64,000 nucleotides of DNA from Porphyra umbilicalis. Taxonomy: Eukaryota; Rhodophyta; Bangiophyceae; Bangiales; Bangiaceae. Every line of letters starts with the position of its first letter. The stretch's first letter is position 1. The notes beneath the pieces were generated by a model. It saw only the letters and a list, made by a program, of their open reading frames with translations, was not told the origin of the DNA and ran no database searches. Position numbers and translations under genes: made by a program. This document shows positions 55,230-64,000 of this stretch, in pieces. Where the stretch lies: NCBI GenBank assembly GCA_002049455.2, contig KV918762.1, positions 186,001 through 250,000 on the forward strand, read 5' to 3'.

Positions 55230-58200
55230 GTGAGTAAGCCCTCCGCGTCATAGTCGACACGGGGTCGTGCGTCTGCCTAGTACGGGAAGCGCTACTCCCC
55301 CCGAAGATGGAGGTGGCGTCCTTAGACGCGGCAACCGCCAAGTTGTTCGATGTGAATGGGGTACTCCTTCCCATCACGGGTACCCTGACTCTTTCGGTGC
55401 GAGTTGGCATTTACTCCACCCCAGTCACGTGTGTGGTAGTGCGTGGCATTTCTGACACTCTACTCCTAGGGACCGACTACACTGACGTCCATGTCCCCAA
55501 CATTTGCGGGCCCAAAGGGTACATCCGGTTACTAAACGGATGGAGGGTCCCCATCCTCCGTCGGGGTAAGACGGTGTCGTTTGCCCGGGCGGACCAACCT
55601 CAGTCGGGGGCTGGTAGTGAGGCGGACATCAAGTTGCGACTGGCACACGAGGTGGTCCTACCCCCGCGGTCCCGAAGATACGTCCCATTACAGACGTCAT
55701 TAAAAGGGAATGGGGTCATCACCCAGCGCCATCGAATGCTTGAGCGCCACCGCGTGCATGTTGCAACTGGCACCATGGACTGCACCGCCAACCAGACGTG
55801 GTGGGTGGAGGTAACCCATACGGGGAACACGAGTAAGCGAGTCCCCAAGGGCATGGTCATCGGGCATATGACGGCCTACTCCGGTTCGGTAGCCGCCATA
55901 TTCCGAGAGCACCAAGCTGCACTCAGTCCCAGTCCGACCAACGCGCCCGATGCGAATGACCCCGTCGAGCAGCCGAACGTTCATACTTCGAACGTGCCCA
56001 AGGGGCTGCGGCCTCAAGTGCTCGCTCTACTGGAGAAGCACCAAGCCCTCTGGATTGGGCACTCGGGCTCCATCAAGGCCACGGAGCACCGGATCGAGTT
56101 GAAGCCGGGCTCCATGCCCGTCCGGCTCAGCCCCTACCGGATGGGTCCCCGATCTGGGGAACTCATCAAGGCCCAAGTCGACCGAATGCACAAGATCGAA
56201 GTTATAGAGCCCAGTAAGAGTGAATGGGCTAGCCCGGTGGTACTCATCCCGAAACCCGACGAAAGTCCCCGGTTCTGCATCGAGTATCGGTAGTTGAACG
56301 AGCGCACAGTACGCGACTCGAATCCAATACACCGGATGGACGACTGCCTCGACCTCTTGAGGGATGCCCAGTTCTTCTCCACGTTGGACTGCAACGTGGG
56401 GTACTGGCAGATTCCCCTAGCCGAGGAGGATAAGCCGAAGACGGCATACACTAGCCAATGTGGGACGTACCAGTGTACGCGTCTTTTGTTTGGCCTGTGC
56501 AATGCCCCTGCGACTTTCCAGCGGGCTACTGCCATGATCCTTTCAAGTGTAAAGTGGCAGAATGTGCTCGTCTACTTGGAAGACCTCATTGTCTTCTCCA
56601 CCGATGCCGAGTCGCACCTGTCCCACTTGGACACGGTGCTTACCTTACTCGGGAAGCACGGGGTAACCCTTAAGGCACAGAAGTGCCACCTCTGTACTAA
56701 CGAGGTGGAGTACCTTGGCCATGTAGTGCGGCCAGGACGCTTGAGTGTGAACGAGAAATACATCAAGGCCATCAAGAAGGCCAGCTTCCCCCAAACCCAA
56801 ACCCAACTAAGGAGTTTCTTGGGTATGTGCAATCTCTACCGTCGGTTCACGGTAGACTTCGCTAAGAACGCGAAGCCGCTGAACAACATGAACAGCGTGA
56901 ATATTCCGAAGCGGTTGCGTCCCCCTACCCCGGAGTAACAGGCCGCGTTCGACAAACAACGCGAACAGCTATGCCACCCGCCCATACTTGCGTTACAGCG
57001 CAAGAAGGGAAAAAACATCATCGATGAGGATGCTAGCTACGACCAGCTAGGGTGCTTCCTACTACAGCAGCATCCCGATGGCAAGTACCTGCCCGTAGGC
57101 TACTTTGGTAAGGGCCTACTGCCGGCGGAGAAGAACTACACCGTCACCGATATTGAGGGACTCGGTGTGGTATGGGCGGTCGGTTTACTACGACCGTACA
57201 TCGAAGGCACCAAGTTCCTCATCCGGTGTGACCACAAGGCACTGAAGTGGATACTAACCACGACGGCCTGCACCAACAATCGACTCAATCGTTGGCGCAT
57301 CCTCCTCTCGGAGTTCGACCATGATGTGGAGTACAAGCTCGGCCCCCAACATGCGGTGGCCGACGCACTGTCCTGCATCCCGACTGAGGGGCTGGATACG
57401 GGACCCATCTCCCAGGAGATCCCAACAGTTTGGGTGACCACTCGATCGGGGGCGGTACTCGACCCCCGACTCCCCGAGAACAGGGAGACCGCCCGCATAC
57501 CCCTGAGCGAACTAGCCCAGAAGCAGGCGACAGACGAGTTCTGTCAGGGGGTCAAGAAGTTGCTTGACACCCCCACGCCCACGCGCTTCTACGAGAACGC
57601 AGACGGGTTGTTGTGCCGTCGCGGACACCGCGAGGGGACCCAGCAGGTACTGGTCCCCCAATCCCTAGTCAAGGACGTATTACGGGCGGAGCACTCCTCT
57701 CTCTTGGCTGCGCATCCAGTGGGGACGCGCATGTACCAGACCTTGCGGGACCAATACTACTGGCCCTCGCTGGCGATGGACGTGTTCGGGTGGGTGGCAG
57801 CTTGCCCCACCTGTGCCAAGAACCGGCTCATGGGTACGCAGAGTAAAGCGTTTATGAGGCTGTTCCTCGCGACGGAACCCTTCGCAGCGCTGGCCATTGA
57901 CTTACTGGGCCCCCTGCCCAGGACCCCCGAAGGATATAAGTATATCTTCGTTATTTGTGACCGATTTATTGAGGTCACTCCGGCGGTCCCGCTTCGAGGC
58001 ATCACGGCTCTGGATGTTCTCAGCGCGTTCCTCGACACGTGGGTTGCTAGCTATGGGATCCCCGATTCAGTTATATCGGATAACGGACCCCAATTCGCTG
58101 CCGTACTGTGGCAAGGGGTGCTGAAGACCCTCGATATTGACAATAACTATGCCACCTTTTACCACTCTCAAACTAATGGGCAGGTCGAACGGTTCAATGA

Positions 58201-58970
58201 GACCTTAGTTAAGCAACTACGACACTACGTAAGTGACCACGTAGTTACGTGGTCCCGATACTAGAGCCTGGTAGTAACGGCTTACAATTCGCAAGTGCAT
58301 AGTAGCACCGGGCAGATCCCTTTTGCGTTCGTGAGCCCCCGACGGCTTACTCCCGTGGCACTCGAGCGATTTACAGCGGGTACCGACCCCGGGGAAATAG
58401 GAACCCCCGGGCGAGCCACGGAGAATTTCCTCCAGCGCCTTGACTCCCTGATCCCCCTAGTACGGCATACCATGGAAAAGGCACAAGCCCGGTACAAACG
58501 AGCCTTCGACAAGCGCGTGCAGACTCGCCGCGAAGCCCTCAAAGTTGGAGAATGCGTATTCGTGAAGTCCCACGAGAACCGGGGGGGAAACTGGTCTTCA
58601 AGACACTGGGACCCGACCAGATCTTGAAGACCGACGGGCGTCGGCTGGCCATCGAAAGTGACGATTGGATCCGTACCAACAATGGGAACCACGCCACCCG
58701 GGCCCCTGAACCACCCGAGGGTGACCCGGCGTGGGCGTCTGCACTGGCCGCGTGGCGGGTCCCCTCCCTCCCCTCATCGGCCAGTGAACAGATTGAGGCT
58801 GTCTTCGACCGCTTTGTCGGACAGGGGTACGACGATCTGAAGCGACTCATGCTCAAGGTCAGGTGGTTCGGGTAAGGACCCCGGGAGGACTCCTTGCACT
58901 ACGTGGAGGACCTCCCGGCTTAGAAGGTCTGCCAGTACTGTGCACGGCACCGGCTCCCGATGAGAAAAAT
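55230..58970 (+). mobile_element. pol region of element B
   Basis: Aspartic-protease region near 55.25-55.6 kb (VDTGS-like start, LLLGTDY). Reverse transcriptase about 56.05-56.85 kb (LLFGLCNAPATFQRA, SFLGMCNLYRRF). RNase H about 57.0-57.4 kb (VTDIEGLGVVWAV, DHKALKWIL). Integrase about 57.65-58.3 kb (CPTCAKNRL, AIDLLGPLPRTPEGY, SDNGPQF, FYHSQTNGQVERFNE). The chromodomain-like end at about 58.8-58.97 kb (KVRW, EDSLHYVEDLP) corresponds to RWWEYHPKEDTLE in element A. Fossil with several breaks. Confidence 0.85.
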
Positions 58971-58999
58971 GGGATAATACAACTAAAAACCTTCAGCAC

Positions 59000-61500
59000 G
59001 GGAGACCCCTCACACACACCCTCGACAATACATCCAACCCAACTACGGACAAACATGGCTGAAGATGGGCTACCCCCAACTCAGCACCCCGGCGCCCCAC
59101 TCGAACCAGGGCACCTTCTCCCTTCCCGGCGAGTGCGGGCGGTTGTCGCGGCCTTACCCACCGAACTTGTCGTAACCCGGGTGGTCCCCCGGGTACTCCT
59201 GGGCCGACCCTCTGTCCGAGGGGCCCGGCCCCCACGACGAGCGCGGCCCCCTACTCGGTGCCGCCCCCGCCGCGGCGTACCCCCCTGCGGAGGAGGGGTA
59301 GCCGCCCCCATGATAGGGCGCGGCCGGGCCAGCAGGCTCCCCGGCGTACGGGGTCCGACTGGAGCCCCCGCCCGCCGAAGGCCCCGCGGGCCCAGGCGCC
59401 ACCTGCTGACCGTGCTCCTCCAAGCGGGAGGCAATCTGGTACCCGATGGCCTCTCGGGTGGTGTCCACCAAGAACTGCTCGGCTGAGGGCAGTCCGGGGG
59501 GACGAGGAGTCCCGCAGTACGGCCCCCGCCCCCCGGGTTACCCACGCCAGGGTGTCCACAAAGAGGCAACTATCGCCTCCCCATGGGTAGCCCTAAGAAC
59601 CCCGGCCGCACTTGCGTAGGTGGATGCCAGGGCGTGGGCGCAAGGCGGGGTGACATTTCCCCAGCTGCGGCTCTGCCCCGGCTCAAGGGCCGGGTAATAC
59701 GGGACCCCCGGCGGGGCAAACGTCGGACGGCCCGACCGCCACACGGGGGACGGCCATGCCCGGGTGGTCCGCCGGACAGCGCTTCCATGAGCAGGGGGGC
59801 GCTCGGCAGTACTTCGGGTGCGCTAACGCTGATGGGGGGAACTTGCTTCCGGCGCCCCCCAACCCGTGTCGGGCGGGGAGACGTCGCCATACCCCCCGCA
59901 GAGTAGGGGTAGGCCAGGTCACCCAGGCCCTCACGGGGGTCTATGCGCCCGGCCACCAGGCGTTTGTCAGAGTCGAAAAACGCCCGAGGCGCCTCGCCCT
60001 CCTCTCTGCCAACTCGGCGGGCCAGATAGGGCCGGGCCGCGTCCCAATCCAAGGACTAGTGGAGGTCCAGCAACTCGCTGAGAAACGCATGCGCGTCCGG
60101 GCCTGCCCCCTCCGACACGTTGGCGAGGCGGAGCCCCACCAGACGCCCCACTACGGCAGCTGGCGGAGGCCAGAGGTATTCCTTAGTATGGGCGGAGGCA
60201 TACCACACCCCAGTTACATGCCACACCCACTGGGCAGCGAGGATGGCTGCCGCCGGGGTTGACTCCCCCCGGCGGAGCGCAGTGCCGAAGAAGGCCACTA
60301 TGCCCGGCATCCGGGCGGGAAACCCAAAGGGCACCTCCATGGCCGAACACAAGGACTGCGTCGAGACGTAGTACGTCCGCCGCGCCGACACGCGTACCTG
60401 GTTGCTTTCCACTTGAAAGGCCAGCACCAGGATGCCCGACGCCTCCCGCACACGGCGCTCGGTGCGGGCGTCCTGGTGGTTGAAGTGGGGATCCCCCTCT
60501 TCCAAGTACGGGGAAAAGGAGCACGCCTACTGCAACGCCACGACGGGCGGCACGTCGTCGGCGGTGGCCCCGTCCATGACCTTGGACACGCGCACGGTGA
60601 CGCGCTCCACCCACGGAGCGTCCCCCGCCTCTTGTAGGGCGGGCAGGTCCGTCGCCAACCCGGCAGGCAGTTCGTACTGCACGGGGTGGCGCGCCAGCAG
60701 CAGCGCTGCCAAGCCGAGATCTCCTCGGGCAGCGGGATCGCGGAGTATAGCGACCGCAAGCGGCACTCTCCTATCTGACTGGAAACAGCCGGGGGCGTCC
60801 ACTGGACAAAAGCCCCCGGCCCCGCAAGCCCCGCCTTCTCCACTACCGGGGGGCGCCCCCGGCGCGGCACCGGCGGGGGAGACTCTTGCTGCATGAAGTC
60901 ATCCCCCGCTTCGCCCGGCGCCGCCTCAGCCGCCAGGGGAGTGCCCGTCCGGCTGGGCGGCAGCGGCACGCGCGCCGCCGCCGTGCGGGGCACGGCCGCG
61001 TCCTCGCTAGCCGACCGCGTCGCCACACTCGACGCGCGGGAGGCCAACGCCGACCCCGCCGATGATTCGGACCGGCGGAAAGGCGGCGGCCGTTGAGTCG
61101 CTTGACTCCCCGTCGCCGAGGACTCCCGGGTCGGTGGCGCGCCGTTGGCCTTGCGCAATCGGCGGGCTGCCTTGCCCCGGGCCGCCGCCACGGCCGCGCC
61201 ACTTGACTTAATGGCGCCGGCCGGCGTAGCAGGCGCAGATGCCGCCGCCCCGCCAGCCCGCGGGGTGGCCGCCGTCGAGCCCTTGGCCTTGGGGGTGCCC
61301 GTACTGCCCGGCGCCCCGCCCACCCGCGGGGACCACGCCGCAGGGCTGCCTCAGTTGTCCGTAGCCGACGCCGGCGTCCTACTCGGCGCCGGCGCGGCGC
61401 GCCCCGAACATGGGGAAGCCATCTTCTCGGTCGGCGCCACTGCCGTCGACCGCGAGGAAGCCATAGCCGCGAGGCCCTGGTAGGGGGGGCGGCGAGGGGA
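59000..61500 (-). pseudogene. Antisense reading frame in the 3' region of element B (aORF), decayed
   Basis: Protein-like minus-strand sequence fills most of the space between pol and the 3' LTR. An Ala/Pro/Arg-rich N-terminal part (61.3-60.9 kb) is followed by a conserved core at about 60.8-60.2 kb, with S-T-x3-C-x3-E-V-P-F-G at about 60323-60365, D-P-x17-G-x-L-V upstream of it, and G-x2-T-P downstream. A C-terminal part ends in a Tyr/Gly/Pro/Ser-rich tail (59.1-59.4 kb). The core aligns nearly without gaps with the antisense frame of element A (4918-5781). It is broken in a few places. Function unknown. Confidence 0.6.
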
Positions 61501-62069
61501 ATGGCAACGAGGAGGGGATTACACTGCGCACAGAGGGAAGAGAGGGGCTTCTCAACTCGAGTAGCGCTGAAGTGAACGGTGAAGGCCAGTAGTGGACGGA
61601 CGCCCCGTGTGACCTCCGCCTACCCCCCTTATTATGAGCTCTGAGTGCCTACAGGGGCCCCTACCCCGGGCCCTCTCAGCCTCGCCCTGCGGGCCACTTC
61701 CCCTGGATGACTCTCCACAGGGGGAGGGGGCCCGCAAGACAGCCCCCTAGGTGGGGGGGCGGGGGGCGCCATACTGGGCACCCCCCCGGTCGGCCCACCG
61801 GGCACGGTTAGCGGGCCAGCCTCGGACACGCGGCCGCGCCCTTGGCGCCCGCCGCCGTGTCCACCGCACGGCGACGGCGCGTACCCCCTGGCCCTGGCGG
61901 GGGCGCCCCAACGATCCGGGGCGGCCCCCGCTGGCGAAGACCGGGGCAGCACCCGGGCCCGACACGGGGGAGCCCGGCGGCTATTCGACCTAGCCCGCCC
62001 GCCCACTCGTGCAAGCCTGCCCCCCTGTCTCTGGGCCGCCAGGACGGCGACCCGTTTAGAAGGGGGAAT

Positions 62070-62797
62070 TGTGACGGTGCGTCACATGGCCCCCACACTC
62101 GGGGAACCAGATTCCCCGGAAATATGTCCCACTACCACATATTTCAAATTGTTCCGTTAGCGACCCACTTGTGATCACCTCGTGGCTCGCCAACCACAAC
62201 CACAATCCCAATGCTTCCCTGGGATTCGTAACCCCCCGAGCGGGCCCCTACTTAAGGGCCTCATTTTGTGTAAACCCGACTTGGATGATCGACTCATGTT
62301 AATTTGCGCCCCTGACCCCGGGGCGCCGCGAGGGTGTCACGTAGCACCCTTCCCCCGCCTCTACTCAAGGCGGTATTTGAAGCTTCGGCCGTCCTCCGGG
62401 TTATGGGCCCCGTGGACCCTGACGGGAGGGTTTTCCGAGGGTCCTTTTGAGGGTGTCTGAGGAGGGTTTTCTGATGGTCCTTTGAGGGTATCTGAGGAGG
62501 GTTTTCCGAGGGTCCCTTGAGGGTGTCTGAGGATGGATTTATGAGGGTCCGAGGGGAATGGACGGGACAAGAGGGTGTAACATGCGTGGCGCCTCGAGAC
62601 CCTCGACGCGGGCAAGAAAACTTCCGGTCACACAACTCGCGTTTGTCGCTCGGGGCGCCTCCCTCCGGTCGACGCCGTGCGTGTGTGCTCTTCGGGATTA
62701 TCTTCCGGGGCGGGTATTCCCCGACAGGACAACCCAGCGACACGGTATGGCTTGCCCTCCTTCCAACTGGGTGGGGTGGGCTGAGCGTCTTGTCACA
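62070..62797 (+). repeat. 3' LTR of element B
   Basis: 728 bp, preceded by the purine tract AGAAGGGGGAAT and followed by the target duplication GGTTC at 62798-62802. Confidence 0.92.
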
Positions 62798-64000
62798 GGT
62801 TCGATGACGTCCGCCTCCAGCAGCCGATTGACCTCGGCCGTCTCGGCTTCCCGCGCCGCGTGGCCCGCGCGGCGCGGCGCGAAGCGGACGGGCCGGGCTT
62901 CGGCGTTGAGGTCGATGCGGTGTTGGATGGCCTTGATGAGGCCCAGCGCCTGGCCCGGTCACATGTTCTTGTGCTGACCCAGCATTCGGCGGATACGGTC
63001 GTGCAGTGCCGGGTTGGCATCCAGTAGGTCCACGTCCTCACATTGAAGGGGGGCCGCGGGTGGCGCTGCGGCCGGAAGGGCGTCCCTCTTTCCCGGGTTC
63101 CGGGGTCGCGCCGGGGTAATGGGCCTCTTGTTCGTCAGCGTTGCCGCAGCTAGGTTTTGCCCTGGTACAAAGTCGCACCGGGTGCTTGCCACTGCCCCCA
63201 CCACGCCCTCGGCAACCACGGCCGCCGTGAAATCTGGGGCGGGCGTCGTCCCGTGGGGGGCCCCTTGGGGCACCTGCACGTTCCCTGTCGTGAGTAGTTC
63301 GGTGTAGCCGACGTTTGCCCTCTGCCGGCGGATGACCTCGCGCGCGCCAAAATGAGTCACGATGACGGGGAAGGATAGCCCCGGCACGATGTCGTGCACG
63401 CCGTTGGCGATGGTGACACCATGTGTTGTGAACAGGTTACAGGCGCCAAACACCTGGCCCAGGCCCCCCCACATGGTTCGCATCCAGACGACCGAGGCCG
63501 CCGACGGCGGAAGCCGCGCCTTGTGTGTCGCACGGAGGACGCAGGCGATGCCAATCAAGCGGTGGCCGTCGTCCAATGAGCCCCTCAGGATGGCCGTGAC
63601 GGAACCCTCTGTCCCACGGATGGACCGGTCCTGGGGCAGGATGGCGGGTGCGTTGCCATCGATAAACGTGCAGCCCGAGATATCTGGGACCTATAGGTCG
63701 TCGAGAACCAGGAAAAACACAGTGACGATCCGGGCACCCGTCTGTTGCCACAGCGTGACAGTACCGTTAGTGCGTAACCGCCCGTTTTCGGCGTCCCGGA
63801 GGCGTACCTGTTCCTCCTCCGTGCAGGTGACCACCTGGTGGAGCCAGTCAGGGCAGAGGGCGTTCCGGCGGTCCAGGCTGGGGCCCGCTCCCGTGTCCAC
63901 GACGACGCCGAGCGCGACGAGGTACAGCTTGTCCAAGCCCAGCGACGCTACGATGCGGTAGTTGTGCAGACTGAAAAGCAGCACTCCCCCGTCCCCGGGC
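62798..64000 (-). mobile_element. Element D, right part: Ty3/gypsy protease and start of reverse transcriptase
   Basis: Minus strand from the window edge: protease motif VVVDTGAGPS near 63.88 kb, a spacer, then KAIQHRIDLNAEARPVRF and EVNRLLEADVIEP ending at the junction with element B. That is the reverse transcriptase entry whose continuation lies at 51121 and below. gag would lie beyond the window. Fossil with several breaks. Confidence 0.8.

Larger units (their letters stand above)
51122..62797 (+). mobile_element. Element B: full-length Ty3/gypsy chromovirus-type fossil, inserted in element D
   Basis: Two LTRs of about 727 bp, starting TGTGACGG and ending GTCACA, with target duplication GGTTC at 51117-51121 and 62798-62802. 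The order is LTR, primer site, gag, protease, reverse transcriptase, RNase H, integrase, chromodomain-like end, antisense frame, purine tract (AGAAGGGGGAAT before 62070), LTR. I count roughly 30-35 LTR differences (4-5%), so it is older than element A. gag and pol carry several breaks (of the order of half a dozen or more). A hAT-type MITE sits in gag. Confidence 0.92.

Noticed and set aside
60298-61323. Minus-strand Ala/Pro-rich frame read as an independent host gene
   Set aside because: It lies inside element B between pol and the 3' LTR and leads into the core shared with element A's antisense frame, so it belongs to the element.

Overview
The window looks like nuclear DNA from a GC-rich eukaryote. 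Genes are compact with few, short introns, there are long CCG/GGC trinucleotide runs, pyrimidine-rich DNA sits ahead of one gene, and chromovirus-type Ty3/gypsy elements are abundant. A multicellular red alga of the Porphyra/Pyropia kind fits best, but this is inference from style. I see no tRNA, rRNA, CRISPR array, bacterial operon or plasmid origin.

Layout. 0.5-3.8 and 12.4-14.9 kb (minus) are two halves of one long decayed host reading frame: a Ulp1-like region, a 51-residue repeat array, then a JmjC domain with a KDM5-like C5HC2 zinc finger. A complete 8.6 kb Ty3/gypsy element (A, 3819-12404) splits it inside the repeat array. A ~163 bp satellite lies upstream (14.9-15.9 kb). An unrecognised two-exon gene is at 17.1-18.1 kb, and a fold-back repeat family built from CTGTTSGG words at 19.3-22.0 kb. 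Two convergent GC-rich genes follow: a coiled-coil protein (22.4-24.5 kb, plus) and a bZIP factor (24.8-27.1 kb, minus). An intact IS630/Tc1-type transposase is at 29.1-30.2 kb. 30-38 kb is mostly noncoding. A Lys/Arg-rich nuclear-type protein with a glycine-rich tail (38.4-41.3 kb) carries a 75 bp minisatellite in its intron. A two-exon RCK (MAK/ICK/Ime2-like) kinase is at 43.5-44.9 kb and a 667 bp TA-flanked MITE at 46.4-47.0 kb.

47.9-64 kb is a nest of gypsy fossils. Element D (minus) runs off the right edge and is split by element B (51122-62797, plus). B is itself split by a hAT-type MITE (53375-54126). A truncated element C lies to the left. Insertion order is D, then B, then the MITE. 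LTR divergence makes A (about 2%) younger than B (about 4-5%).

Main novelty. Elements A and B each carry, between the chromodomain end of pol and the 3' LTR, an extra reading frame on the opposite strand. The two antisense products are recognisably homologous, sharing D-P-x17-G-x-L-V and S-T-x3-C-x3-E-V-P-[YF]-G at the same spacing. Both elements also use the same tRNA primer site. Second is the Ulp1-repeat-JmjC composite gene: removing element A plus one target duplication restores both its frame and its 153 bp repeat period exactly.
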